Shown here in pieces: positions 43,824-55,792 of a stretch of DNA of 64,000 bases (positions within the stretch are counted from its first letter, which is position 1; each line of letters begins with the position of its first letter). The translations under genes were made by a program, and so were the position numbers. Source of the DNA: Jacaranda mimosifolia (lineage: Eukaryota > Streptophyta > Magnoliopsida > Lamiales > Bignoniaceae); contig CM032127.1 of assembly GCA_018894105.1 (NCBI GenBank), forward strand, positions 29,938,369 through 30,002,368. Direction: 5' to 3'. The notes under the pieces were generated by a model, which was not told the origin of the DNA, made no database searches, and saw nothing but the letters and a program-made list of their open reading frames with translations.

Positions 43824-44379
43824 TGTTGGAATGGTGCCCTGCAAGCCATATGTTGCCTCATATGTTGAAGCTTCACTTTTCTTCATCTCCTACCTCCAAA
43901 TCATGCCTTTACCTTTGCATTTTTCCTCTTTATTCTCCACTTAATATTGAGGAGAATTGGATTGTGCATTGGTGTGTGAATCTTATCATTAGAGGCAAAA
44001 TAATTGGATTGATAGCCTTTGGAGATCCTCTATTTTGGGTAATGACTTTGGAGCATCCATTGGAGGTCTTTCCGAATCTGTTTTGAGCTAATTTTTTTTA
44101 CTGGAGATGCATTAAGGATTTGGTCTTCTGTTGGTTCAAATTTCACTTAAATTGGAGTTCATTTTCCTGGCAAAAGTTGTTGAAAAGCCGCTGGGCCGAT
44201 AGTTTTCAAGGAGTTGAGATCTTTTTCCACCTTCTTCTTTTGATTTTGTGAAAATTAAGGTAATCCTCATCCGAAATCTGAATCTATGGCATGTTTAAAT
44301 CCTTGGCTTCATATGTATCCTAGTTATTTTAGCATTTTTGAGCTTTGATAATTGGATCCTAGTGCTACATGTGACTTCA
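43824..44379 (+). mobile_element. Copia LTR D (5' LTR of copia 2), internally deleted to 556 bp
   Basis: Starts tgttggaatggtgccctgcaag and ends acatgtgacttca. After about 25 bases it jumps to the sequence corresponding to about 54027 in LTR F, so about 1.65 kb is missing, including the TTAA array and the TATA region. Confidence 0.92.
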
Positions 44380-44381
44380 AG

Positions 44382-44393
44382 TGGTATTAGAGT
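44382..44393 (+). other. Copia 2 primer binding site, tRNA-Met
   Basis: tggtattagagt matches the tRNA-Met PBS closely; two-base spacer (ag) after LTR D. Confidence 0.85.
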
Positions 44394-46290
44394 CTAATTC
44401 ATGCTATGATTTGGATTTTTTGTTTGATTGATTCATGTGATGGATTGATCAAAATCTCCAAATACTTGATCCAACCTATAGATTGGAGTGTTTGGATGAT
44501 ATTGTGTATAGCTCATTTGCTTGATGAACTGAAAGCATGCTAATATGTATTTTAAGTGTTAATTCATATGATTTGTTTGTTTTAATTCATAGTTGCTAAT
44601 GTCAAATTTTGATTTGGCATTAGTTGATGTTATATGTTGATATAGTATGTTAAATTTGGCTTAAGGTGTTTTGGTTATTTTTGGATCCAATTTGATTGGA
44701 TTTTATTGGAGATTTTTGGAGAATAGAGATTCTCACATAAACTTGATTTTTGAAGAATGTTTCAATACTTGATTTCCATTTTTAAAAAGTGTTTTAGATC
44801 TGGAAATTGATCTATAATGTGTGATTTAGTGTTTAGGAGGTGTCTTAAATTTTTTGGTGCACAAAAGTTGAACCAAAATTGACTTGACCCGGACCAAACC
44901 TTAAAATAGGGCAAGCTACCATGTATGACCAAGTAGTGACCGAGCAGCAGGCACACCCAGTTGCACGGTAACGCTGCCAGGCAGGGGCAGCAGTGCTCAG
45001 TCACGGATTTGGGGAGTCTTGAGCCTTATTTTGTGTTCCACAAGTGTTGTGCAAGTTTTCAAAATTATGTTTGACATTTTTTATTATTTTAAAAAACTTG
45101 TTAAAGTTAATCTTCAATAATGTGGCATAATTGTGGTGCTTCCTCTTGCTTGGCCAATTAATTGTTTATGAGATAAGCATTTAATTGTTGGAATTGAATG
45201 TCAATTCTAGATTTATTTATTGTTCATTTAACTATTGAATGGATGATGAATGAATGGGGATGATCATGAGTCTTTAATATTGATTTTATTGTTTCAAGTT
45301 GTCGAAAAGGGGTTGTACTGGGGCTTGCATGCTTCTTAATTTCTATCTTGTAAATGTTAAAAGAGTAGAATCACTAAGAGTGAGAATTTCTTTCTAATGT
45401 AAATGTTGCATAGAGCAAAGAAGGCCATTAGAGCCATAAAGACCCATTAATGAATAGGGATACACTCATGTAATAGCTAGATTTAATCAACCCACTTAAA
45501 ATCAACTAAGTAGTACATATGTGGCTCTAAGTGCGTCACTTGGTTAAGGTTCATGGTTGTCTCACCCTAGGAGCATACTAGGCGCATTTATTTATTTATG
45601 CTTTCCATATCCTATTGATGTATGAGATGCATGGTTAGGATATAGAAATCCTAAATAAGAAGATAAAATTAATAAGAGCTTTACAAGCAAGAAAAACCTT
45701 CCACTTAGTCAAAATGGATACAAATTAAAAGGAGTTTTAATTAATCCATACCTTTTACCAATAGTATATGCCATGACGACGCTACCATCTTTATGTGATA
45801 GCACTCGTTCACAAGGGTCATACATAGGTGGAAAGCTGTGAGCATATACTTAGCATAAGATGCACCCTTAATATGAGGCTTTCCATGCATTGGCACTAGG
45901 TCACGGAGGATGTCATAGAGTGATCTCGAATCAAAGTTTGATTGGTAGGTTCGACTTAATACCTAGTAATATAGATAGCACACGGTCACGTGGGTCTATA
46001 TGAAAAGTGTGGCAAAAAACATTAATAATTGCATGAGATGCAATTAAAAATGTTGCTTACCCTTCGATTGTTTGTGGATGGCACTCGGTGACGGGGGTCT
46101 GCTTACAAGTCCTTAGGATTTTGATTCTCACTAGAAAATGAGATTTCCCAAATTCTTCTAAGGGGTGAAAGATTTGATAAAATAGTGGGAGAAAAACATG
46201 CTTGAAAGACCATGAACATGTTTTCAGTATCAATATTCGATCACATGCTTATATTCTCTTTTTCTCGTTTGATGATTTGCGAAATCTCAA
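44394..46290 (+). other. Copia 2 untranslated leader with four repeated boxes
   Basis: Collinear with the copia 1 leader. Boxes of the type gcactcggtcacg.gggtc occur at 45799-45820, 45890-45912, 45977-45998 and 46079-46101, at the same relative places as the four boxes in copia 1. A GC-rich patch lies at 44880-45000. No gene. Confidence 0.7.
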
Positions 46291-46299
46291 GAACGACTA

Positions 46300-47090
46300 A
46301 AAATCCAATCAATGTTATTTTGGAAACCAATAAACCAACTTGGCCAAATTTCCACAATTGACTTAACCTCAAAAATCATTCTAGATTCCAAGAAATGGAT
46401 ATTTGTCCTATATCATAGTGTTCCTAATCCTATGGGGATTAATATAGATCAAGAGACACATGAAAAGTTCATGGATTGGGTTAAGGATCGTCCTATCCCA
46501 TAATCTCATGATGGCATCTACAAACTTCAAAAGTCTCAAGGACACATGAATAATACCTTGGTTAAAGTTTACAAAAGTTATAAAGCAAATAAAGTATGAG
46601 TAGTTCATATTGTCAAAGGAGATTTTTCAAGGTAGGATGGATGTAAAGTCATGTGTCATCAACTACGGTCTAAAGATGTTGGGCTTGGAGAAGCTATTCA
46701 ATTTGGACGTAGTGATGGGCAATGATCTCCATTAGAATTTGATCCTCATATCCTCCCCAAGTTTTATTGATCAAAGTGTTGATCTAGTTGGAGACTACCA
46801 TGACAAACAAACCTTTGAAGCTTACTTCCTCCTCCAAGTCTATGGGCTATAGACGTGCTAGAAAGGGAGGTAAAAGGAAGAAAAGTTCTTTCTCCAAGGG
46901 AAAGCAACCACTAAAGGCATCCGGTGGAGCCAAGAAGATTATAGAGGATATAGTCGATATTACTTGTTTCTACTTTGGCGAGATAGGCCAGTGGAAGTGG
47001 TATTGCAAAGCTTATCTTGTAACCCTTGAGAAAGGTATGTGCTTTATTGAAGTGCACTTGACGATAAATTCTTCCTCATGGATATATGAT
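46300..47090 (+). pseudogene. gag: Copia 2 gag (broken)
   Basis: Collinear with copia 1 gag. NVILETNK-type start at about 46305 in a shifted frame, then IFQGRMDVKSCVINYG-like at about 46620. At 46788-47090 KSMGYRRARKGGKRKKSSF is followed by CFYFGEIGQWKWYC at 46960-47001. The knuckle has lost the second Cys (Phe) and the His (Gln). Confidence 0.85.
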
Positions 47091-47611
47091 ATCGCATGTG
47101 GTTCTTATCTTTATAAGTTGTTACAAGGAATAAAAAGAAGAATAAAACTTAGTGATGTGGATATAATCCATCGCCTTGGTAAGGGAGAATGAGTTGCGCC
47201 AAAGCTGAAGACGTACGTAAGTTAGACTTAGGGAACTCCATAATTGTATTGAACCTTTGTTATAATGTACCATATACTGTTGAGAATATTATTTCAATTT
47301 CTATTTTGGATAGTGAAGGATTTGATCCTTCTATATCAAATGGGAGATTGAAGGTTTTAAAGAATGGCTTCTTTAGTTGCTTAGGGTACATTTAACAAAG
47401 GATTATACATTTTTGGATTCTTGTCCATCACTAATGCGCATTCAATCAAGTAAAGGAAAGTTTAGATATGTAAGAAGATGCCATTTTGTGGCATGCAAGA
47501 CTTGGCTATATCTCTAAAAATAGGATGAACAAGTTAGAAGCTTTCAAAGCACTGTAGTTAGTGGCATTGAAGACCTTCCTATTTGTAAATTTTGTTATTT
47601 AGAGGGAAAAA
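47060..47611 (+). pseudogene. Copia 2 protease-like and pre-integrase segment
   Basis: SSSWIYDIACGSYLYKLLQG (about 47065-47124) is the protease active-site area, with DTG/DSG altered to DIA. NIISISILDSEGFDPSISNG is at 47284-47343 and AILWHARLGYISKNRMNKLE at 47480-47540 (gag_pre-integrase). The copia LTR E interrupts the next sequence at 47612. Confidence 0.85.
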
Positions 47612-49861
47612 TGAAGTCACATGTGGCACTAGGATCCAATAATTAAAACTTGGAAATGGAAATTAACTAGGCTACACATGATAACAAAGATCTAAACATG
47701 CTGTTGATCCAGATTTGGAAACAAGATTACCTTGATTTGCTCAAAAACTAAGAAGATGTTGAAAGTGACTCCAACAAGTAGAAACTGTCTCATAGCGATA
47801 GCTTGATTTGGATGCAATTTTTGCCTGATCCAAACTCCTCCAAAAATTCCAAAAACATTATAGTATCTTCTCAACTCCTTGATGAATCTACTGTAAAAAA
47901 TCCAACTCAAAAATCCACAAAGAAGTGCCAAAAAAAAGGCGAAGCGGACTGCCCTGACAATGGATCTCCAAACACAAGCGATCTAATTGTCTTGCCTCTA
48001 ATTGTTATGATTCATGCACCAATGCTAGATCCTAGTCCCCTTAATATCAGCTGTAAAATAGAAAGGAGATTTTTAGAGATGAAGGTTTGTTTGAGATAGG
48101 AGAAGAAGAGAGTTTGAGATAGGAGAAGAAGAGAAGAAGTGAAGTTTCAACACATAAGGCAACACTTGAGAGTTGGAGGGAAAGTGTGAAATAATCTAAT
48201 TCTTCACAATGTGTGTCATGTGGCCGCCCCTCTCTCTCTCTATATCTATATATAGAGTGAGGATGGTGTGGATCATACCTTCTTCAAGGTGACCACCAAC
48301 TTGGCCTTGTAATTTGGCAAGTTGCAATTCAAATTTGAATTTGAATTTGAATTTGTGTGCATTTCAATTTCATTTGAAATCTTATTTCAAATTAATGAAA
48401 ATGCCACACCAAATGAACCTTTCATTTGAATTTTCCCTCAAAAATTGATTTTCTTCATTAATTAAATTAAACACTGTAATTTAATTAATTAGCCTTTGAC
48501 TTAACTCTAAAGTCAATTAACTTAACTCTTTAAGCTAAGAATTGTTAACTTAACTCTTTAAGCTAACTTGCACAATTGATGGTCATGTGGCACCAAATAA
48601 TTAATTCCTTAATACTTGGTTTAATTTAACTCTTTAAATTAGTTGTTCAATTTGACAATTAAATTAACCAATCCTAAATTGACCTCAATTTCACCAACCT
48701 CAAAATCAATCCACTAGGAGTGATTTTCTAACTCTTAGGAAATTCTCCTTCATCAAGTAGGAAATGCTATTGGCTTTTGTGTGTCACCCATTAGGTTTTT
48801 CCATTCATTGGACATTGTCTCAAACCTCCTTATGACTTTTGAATATCATATATTCATTTTAGTTTAAACTCTTTTAAACTAATCGACTCAATTCAATTAA
48901 TCTTCATTAATTAAAGAGTGCCTAATCTCCATGATCAATGTCCAACCTCAAGCCTATGAAGCCCAACTAATTGGGCGAAATGAATGCTTTTGCAAAACCA
49001 TTCTAGCTCTACATGTACCACGCAAATATGGTCTTTCCATATTTTCTCTCCTGAAAGAGGCATAGGGCAAGATATTTGCTAGTTCCCTAATAGCCATGAT
49101 ACTATGTTTCTATTCTTAATGTTCAATTATTCTTTATGAACTCATCTTTGGAAAACTCCTTTTCCAAATTGTCATACTACCTTAGGCAAGGATTTCTTGG
49201 AATCGATCATAATAGAATACATAGGAGATGCACTCACCTTTCACAACGACGAGAAGTCAGGTTCCATCTTGAACCTCACAAACCTCCATGTCTAAGTAGC
49301 TCATGCCCAATCACTACCCAAACGGGCCACTAAGTGACCAGGGAGGAGTCAAAGCATAAGGACCTAAACATAAGGTTATCATGGATCTCAGGTCAAAGGA
49401 CTAATTGTATGCACCAGCGTAAGCTGAAGAACTTGCCACTATCGACTTGCCACTATGGCTATCTAGTGGATTCTTTGGGTGGGCCTTCAGTGCCTTATTC
49501 TCTAACAAGCACCTATATCTCATATGGCATTGCTCATGAAATGGAGCAATATCAAACCCTTGGATTTATGTATTGTTAGTGTAAGTTTATCTGGATCTTA
49601 GATGCTATATCTCGTAAGATCCTATGACTTGGAAAATTTAAGATCACGACCGTGTAAGACTTATTCCATGATGCACCACCCAGTGTGTGACCAAGTCCCA
49701 TAGTCTTGTGTGATCTAAAGGCTTCAACCAAATGCTAGTGAAGCAATAATCAACATAAGATGAAGATGATCATATAAAGAATATCGTTCAATCAAGATTA
49801 TTTTATAAGGTAATAGTTACAAGACAAATCTAATTGGCTTGTAGGGGGCACTATTCCAACA
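47612..49861 (-). mobile_element. Solo copia LTR E (2250 bp), reverse orientation
   Basis: On + it begins tgaagtcacatgtggcactagg and ends ggggcactattccaaca, the reverse complement of the family LTR ends. Flanks are aaaaa and aaaat. The copia 2 frame before (EGK) continues after it (MTRLLFG), so there is no internal copia sequence and this is a solo LTR. TTAA array at 48478-48665; TATA region at 48235-48258. Confidence 0.93.
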
Positions 49862-50760
49862 AAAATGACCAGGCTTCTTTTTGGGACAAACGGAGTGCAC
49901 CACAAGTCCTTTAGATTTGATCCATACGGATGTTTGTGGCCTACTAAGAGTTAGTGCGAGGTGAGACTATTCTTACTTCATCACATTCGCTGATGATTAT
50001 AGTCGGTTTAGACATGTGTATCTTATAAAGTACAAGTTTGAACCCTTTGAAAGGTTCAAAGAATATAGAAATGAAGTGGAAAAGCAAAAGAGACTTAATA
50101 TTAAAGCTCTTTGATCGGATCAAGGGAGAGAATACTTAAGTACTGAATTCTTAGATTATCTAAAAGAGAATGGGATTCTCTTTCAATAGACTCCACCCGG
50201 CACACCTAACACAATGTAGTAGCTAAGATGAGAAATCGTACCTTGTTGGACATGATACGTTCCATGATGAGCTTTTTTGATGTGCCCATATCCTTTTAGG
50301 GATACGCCTACATATGGTGGCGAGGCTACTAAATGTAGTACCTTCAAAATTGTTGCCGAAAACATCACATGAGATGTGATATGGCAAAGCACCCATTTAC
50401 CATTATCTTAAGATTTGGGGTTCTCCTACTTACATTAAGCAGTTAGTGGGAGACAAATTGGATAGTAGACCCACATTGTGTAAGTTTGTGGGATACCTAA
50501 AAGAGTTTTGGGGTTATTATTTTTATGACCCCTCGGAACAAAAGATGTTTGTTTCAAGGAACGCTCACTTTTTGGAAAAGGAATTTCTATTAGATTAGAA
50601 ATGGCGTCATTGTTGAACTTGATAAAGTTCAAGATGATCATTAAATCCCACAAGCGGTGGAAACAAGTGAGCATCAAGAGCCGAACATACAACCTCTAAA
50701 AAGGTCAGAATGAATCAAGAAGCGACCCAAAAGGTTTGGATTCCTTTATGAGATGGGCTA
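49862..50760 (+). pseudogene. Copia 2 integrase (broken)
   Basis: FGTNGVHHKSFRFDP in one frame and DLIHTDVCG in another begin the core. They are followed by DYSYFITFADDYSRFRHVYL (about 49965-50025), SDQGREYLSTEFLDYLKENG (50115-50175, second Asp) and the TPPGTP block (50189-50206). Later parts of the C-terminal region (GYL.EFWGYYFYDPSEQ-like, 50490-50545) are recognisable. The catalytic Glu block is damaged. Confidence 0.9.
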
Positions 50761-50799
50761 ATCAGATAGTGATTCGAAGACCTATGAGGAATCTATGTT

Positions 50800-51720
50800 G
50801 GACATAGGCTCGGGAAAATGTTGGAAGCCATGAAATCTAAAATGGACTTTATGTACTCTAAAAAAGTATGGACTTCAGTAGATCCACCAAAGGAAATAGT
50901 TCTTGTTGGTTGCAAGTGGATTTATAAGCGAAAGCTAGGAGTCGATGAAGAGGCAATGACCTTTAAGGTGTGACTAGTGGCAAAAGGTTACACTCAAAAA
51001 CCTGGTATTGATTTCGAGGAAGATTTTTCACCAGTTGCAATGCCTAAGTCTATTGAAATTTTTCTTGCCATAGCCGCATATTATGACTATTAGATATGAC
51101 AAATGGGCGTGAAAACTGCTTTTCTCAATGGAAACATTGAAGAAGAAATCTATACGGAGCAACTACAAGATTTTTCATCTAAGGAGAGTGAGCAAAAGGT
51201 TTGCAAACCCCAGAGATCCATTTATGTACTCAAACAGGTGTCCCGAAGTTGAAACATATGTTTTGATAAGATAGTTAAATCGTTTGGCTTTGTCAAAAAT
51301 GTATATGAACTTTGTGTGTACAAAAAAGCTAGTAGGAGTAGTACATAGTTTATTGTGCTTTATGTCGATGACATTCTTCTCATTAGGAATGAGAAAGAAA
51401 TGTTAGAGTGTACTAAAGCATGGTTGTCTACTCAATTCTCCATGAAGAATTTGAGAAAAGCATCTTACATATTAGGAATGTGTATCAATAGAGATAGATC
51501 GAGGAGGATGCTGACGCTTTTTCAAACCTCGTACATTGATGAGATACTAAAGAAGTTTTGTATGGAATAATCTATGAGGGGATTCCTCCCAATGGGACAT
51601 GGCATTCATCTCTCCATGTTCATGGTCCCTAAGACTGACGATGAGAGATAAATAATGTCCCACATAATTTATGCATCCACTAGTGGGAGCATAATGTATG
51701 CCATTTAATGTACAAGACTG
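50800..51720 (+). pseudogene. pol: Copia 2 reverse transcriptase (broken)
   Basis: [60 protein letters not shown] and QMGVKTAFLNGNIEEEIYTE appear in order. The catalytic LYVDDILLI is at 51358-51384, then FSMKNLRKASYILGMCINRD. This is an intact series of Ty1/copia RT blocks with scattered stops. Confidence 0.95.
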
Positions 51721-51729
51721 AATATGGCA

Positions 51730-52320
51730 CACACACTCTAAGTGTTACGAGCCGTTTCCAATCTAACCCCAATGAATGTTACTAGATGGTCATTAAAATA
51801 ATCTTCAAGTACTTGAGAAGGACTAAGGCTTTATTTTTAGTATACGGCAATGAAGAATTGAAACTCGAGGGGTTTTTGAATTCTAGTTTTCAATCCACTT
51901 TAGATGACCTAAAAATCCACTTTGGGATTTATATTTTACCTTAATAGCGATGCGGTGTGTTGGAAGAATTCGAAATAAGACATCACGGATGATTCAACCA
52001 CAGAGATGGAATACATTGCAGCTTCGGAGGTTGTAAAGGAAGGTGTTTGGATAAAAAACTCCATCCCAAAGTTGGATGTAGTGCCTAGCATTGCTGGGCC
52101 AGTGGTTGTCTTTTGTTACAACAACGGGGCGGTAGCGCAAGCTAAAGAGCCAAGATCTTATCAGCAATCTTATCATACCAAGGAGATCATTGATAGTGGC
52201 GACATCTGAGTGGAGAGAGTTGCCTCGTAAAAGAATATAGTAGATCCATTGACTAAACGCCTATTGCAAAAGGTCTTTAAAGGACATCTTGAGAAGATGG
52301 GTCTTAAGACTATGGGGAAT
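51730..52320 (+). pseudogene. Copia 2 RNase H (broken)
   Basis: The C-terminal RNase H carries DDSTTEMEYIAASEVVKEGV (51990-52045), FCYNNGAVAQAKEPRSYQQS and HTKEIIDSGDI (52110-52209), then VERVAS..NIVDPLTKRL to 52262. It is followed by the PPT and LTR F. Confidence 0.93.
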
Positions 52321-52327
52321 TAGCTTT

Positions 52328-52343
52328 AGGGCAAGTGAGAGAT
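52328..52343 (+). other. Copia 2 polypurine tract
   Basis: agggcaagtgagagat directly precedes the TGTTGG start of LTR F at 52344. Confidence 0.7.
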
Positions 52344-53554
52344 TGTTGGAATAGTGCCCTGCAAGTCAATTAGATTGGTATGTAAACTATTTCATTTGTG
52401 ATATAATCTTGATTGAATGATATTCATTAAATGCCATCTTCATCTTATGCTTATATCTTCTTCACTAGCATTTAGTTAAATCCCCTAAACCACGCAAGAT
52501 TGACTTGGTACACTTGGTGATGATCATGAAACAAGTCTTACACGGTCATAATCTTAAATCTTCCAAGACGTGGGATCTTATAAAACAGGGCATATAAGAT
52601 TCGGATAGACTTGCACTAATGATATATAAGTCTAAGGGTTGGATGTTGCTCTATTTCATGAGCAAGGCCATATGAGATATGAATGCATGTTAGTGCATGC
52701 TTGCTAGAGAATAAGGTACTGAAGGTCCGCTCGGAGAATCTACTAGATAGCCGAAGAGGCAAGTTAGTAGTGACAAGTTCTCCAGCTTATGCTAGTACAT
52801 ATAATTAGTCCTTTGACCTGTGGATCCATGGTAACCTTGTGTTTAGGTCTTCATACTTTGACTTTTCCCTGGCCACGTAGTAGGTCATTCGGGTCGTGAT
52901 TGGGCATAAGCTACTTAGACATTGAAGTTTGTGAAATTCAAGATAGGATTCGACTCCTCATCATTGTGAAGGACGAGTATATCTCCTATGTATTCTATAA
53001 TGATCGATTCTAAGAAATCTTTATGGAAAGTAGTATGAAAATTTAGAAAAGATGTTTTCCAAAGATGATATCATAAAGGGAAATTGAACATTGGGAATTG
53101 AAACATAGAATCGAGGCTATTAGGGAGCCTACACATATCTTGCCCGAGGCCTCTTTCGGGAGATAGTTGACAGAAGGACCGTATTTGCATGATACGCATA
53201 GATTTAGAATGGTTTTCCAAAAGCATTTATTTCGGCTAATTAGTTGGGCTCTATGGGCTTGAGGTTGGACATCGACCATGGAGATTGGGTATTCTTCAAT
53301 TAATGGAGATTAATTGAATTGAGTTGTTAGAACTAGAAAGAAGTTTAAACTAATGTGCATATTTGATATTTTATATAACTCACAAAGAGTTGTTAGTCCA
53401 TGCCCAATGAATGGTAGAACCTAATGGGTCACACACAAAAGTCAAATGCAAAATCATACTTCATGAAGGGAAATTTTGTAAGAGTTAGAAACATTCATTT
53501 GTGATCGATTTTGGAGGTAGACGGTTTGTAGTCATTTTTGCTTGATCAATTTAA

Positions 53555-53710
53555 TTGCAAATTAATCTAATTAATATAAAGAATTAAATTAAGACCAATT
53601 AATTAAGAAATTAATTATTTGGTACCACATGACTATCAATTGGTCAAGTTAACTTAAGGAGTTAAGCAAATTGACTTAAGAGTTAAGTCAAAGGTTAATT
53701 AATTAAATTA
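53555..53710 (+). promoter_or_regulatory. TTAAGGAGTTAA repeat array in copia LTR F
   Basis: The near-palindromic phrase (c)ttaa(g/a)gagttaa(g) recurs about every 20-40 bases, 200-350 bases before the TATA region. The same array is found in LTRs A (26108-26190), B (31735-31955), C (37615-37810), E (48478-48665) and G (56525-56720). Its position fits an upstream enhancer-type element; that role is an inference. Confidence 0.55.
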
Positions 53711-53929
53711 AAGTGTTTAATTTAATTAAAATGAAGAAAAAATTTTGGAGAAAAAATTCAAATGAAATGTTCATTTGGTGTAAATTAGAATTTATTTGGA
53801 TGACATTTCACGAGATGAAATGGAGATTCCAAATGAAATTCAAATTCACATGCCAACTTGCAAGAGCTAGTTGGCGCCACCCTTAAGGAAGGTGTGATGC
53901 TACCTTGGCATCACACCATCCTCCCTCTA

Positions 53930-53950
53930 TATATAGATATAGAGTGTGGA
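53930..53950 (+). promoter_or_regulatory. TATA region of copia LTR F
   Basis: ctctatatatagatatagag forms a TATA motif inside an imperfect palindrome. It corresponds to ctctatataaggcc in LTR B and to the reverse motif at 48235-48258 in LTR E. Confidence 0.7.
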
Positions 53951-54556
53951 GTGGGCAGCCAGCCACATGTGGTTTGCAAGCTAATATTAGATTATCTCAT
54001 TTTTCCCTCTAATTTCCTAAGTTCTGCCTCATGTGTTGAAACTTCACTTTTCTTCATCTTCTACCCCAAATCAAGCCTTCATCCTTGCATTTCTTCTCTT
54101 TATTCTCCAGCTAATATTGAGGATAATTGGATTGTGCATTGGTGTGTGGATCTTCTCGTTAGAGGTAAAATAATTAGATTGCTAACCTTTGAAGATCCTC
54201 TATTTTGGATAGTGACTTTGAAGCGTCTATTGGAGTTCTTGTCTGATCTATTTTGAGCTGAGTTTTTTATTGGAGATGCATCAAGAAGTTGGTGGTTTTT
54301 TGGTCAAATTTTGCTCATATCGGAGTTCATTTTGCAGGGCAAAAGTTTCCAGAAATGTACTGTGGCGCTAGGGAGACAGTTTTCAAGGAATATCAGTCTT
54401 CTTCCACCTTCCTTTGATTTTGTGAAAATCAAGGTAACCTTTATACCAAATTTGAATCTATGGCATGTTTAGATCCTTGATGTCATATGCAGCCTATTAT
54501 TTTAGCATTTTTGAGCTTTGATAATTGGATCTTGTGGTACATGTGACTTCAACATG

Positions 54557-55360
54557 CTCGTGGATTCACTACTTATCAGCAGTCTAGTTATTCTTTTCAT
54601 ACTAGTGAGGGCAAAGGGCTCTTATGCTATGTTTTGTGGTAGAGTTGTCCATTACCCTATCATCATAGTCAGGAGAAAATGGAAGAAAGATCCCCTAACT
54701 TCTTTCTTTTTTTAAGTTGAAAAGGTTGGGGTAGATTCTCAATAGGTGTTGACGAGACTGCTTTTAATATTTATCGCATGCGAGGGGTAATGTGTGAGTA
54801 TGATCAAGAGAAGTTTGAGCTATTCTTCTCTAGCTGCTTGTGATTTTGCCCGGGTATGAGCTTGCTTCATTACTTTGATTTATTTTTTGTCATAGTTTCT
54901 CTTCTTTGTTGCTTTATAGTGATTTCTTAATCTCATGTGTTTATAGTTTTTGAATGTAGGGGTGGAACTTGGTTGATCCGAGGGCATTCTGGGCATAGGG
55001 AGCTCTATCTATGGTGAAACACCTTAAGGAAAAGACTGCCGAGGTAGTTAAGCAGTGTAGCCAGAAGAAAGAGAAGTTAGCTTCACTACTCAAGGTGCAC
55101 GAGTACTTGAAGGCAAAGTATGTGAAAGAAATATAGAGTGGAGAGAGATGCATAAGCTATGATGCTGGGAGTACTTTTGTAAATGCTACTCGTGAGGGAG
55201 CTATAAGAGAATTCAAAGGTTTTGATGAGTTCTTTGAGGTGGTCAAAGCAGAAGCGTTGGTGATTTATGAGCAAACTATTCAAAGTTGCCATTGTATTTT
55301 GAGTGAGACATGGCAATACCCTGAGAAACACTATCCAAGTCAACCTTCCTATTAGATAAT
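54557..55360 (+). pseudogene. Tat-2 antisense ORF, C-terminal part
   Basis: Continues the + strand ORF split by copia 2. Recognisable are NLVDPRAFWA (about 54965-54995), then MVKHLKEKTAEVVKQCSQKK in a coiled-coil-like run (55010-55080). An acidic/aromatic segment EFKGFDEFFEVVKAEALVIY is at 55211-55270. I recognise the style of extra proteins of plant gypsy elements but no enzymatic motif. Function unknown. Confidence 0.55.
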
Positions 55361-55792
55361 CTGAGATGGGTGTTGAAGTTGGGGCAAATTTGTACTAAAG
55401 GAGCAAGTAGAAGCAGCTCTGTAAGAAGAAAGTGACTTAGTTTAGGGTGGTAGTAGTAGTAAATAGGATCTCCATCTAGAGATTTGTTTAGTATTTTCCT
55501 TTTCATATTGATGTTTACTTTTGAAGACTAAGTGTGGTCCAAACACCGTTGTGTTTCTCTAGTTGAATTTCAATGAGATTTCTTCATTTTCATTTATTTT
55601 GTGTTTATGCAAACTGTAGTTAATTGTATAACTTATGGACTTTGGATATTTGTGCTTTGAGAATTGAAGGATGAGAGATATAAAGACGGTCATCATAAAT
55701 GTTGAAAAATGTGTATCAAGAGGTCGGGCATATGTGCGAGATGCTAAGATTGGGTACCAGCGCGAGGCACGGGTAGCAGGCTAGTTAAGAGA
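55361..55792. other. Tat-2 non-coding section left of LTR G
   Basis: No gene. Ends in a GC-richer stretch (55720-55790). Confidence 0.5.

Larger units (their letters stand above)
43824..54551 (+). mobile_element. Copia element 2 (nearly full length), inserted in Tat-2
   Basis: 5' LTR D, PBS, leader, gag, protease-like segment, [reverse solo LTR E], integrase, RT, RNase H, PPT and 3' LTR F. The flanks gcgtg (43819-43823) and acatg (54552-54556) differ by two G/A transitions, compatible with an aged 5-bp target duplication. All domains are broken. Confidence 0.93.
52344..54551 (+). mobile_element. Copia LTR F (3' LTR of copia 2, 2208 bp), best-preserved copy
   Basis: Starts TGTTGGAATAGTGCCC and ends acatgtgacttca. 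It gives the reference structure for the family: unique U3, TTAA-rich repeat array (53555-53710), TATA region, then the leader half shared with LTR D. Confidence 0.95.

Noticed and set aside
48235..48258. Microsatellite-like ctctctctctatatctatatatag as a separate repeat locus
   Set aside because: It is the TATA region of LTR E in reverse; equivalents occur in the other LTR copies.
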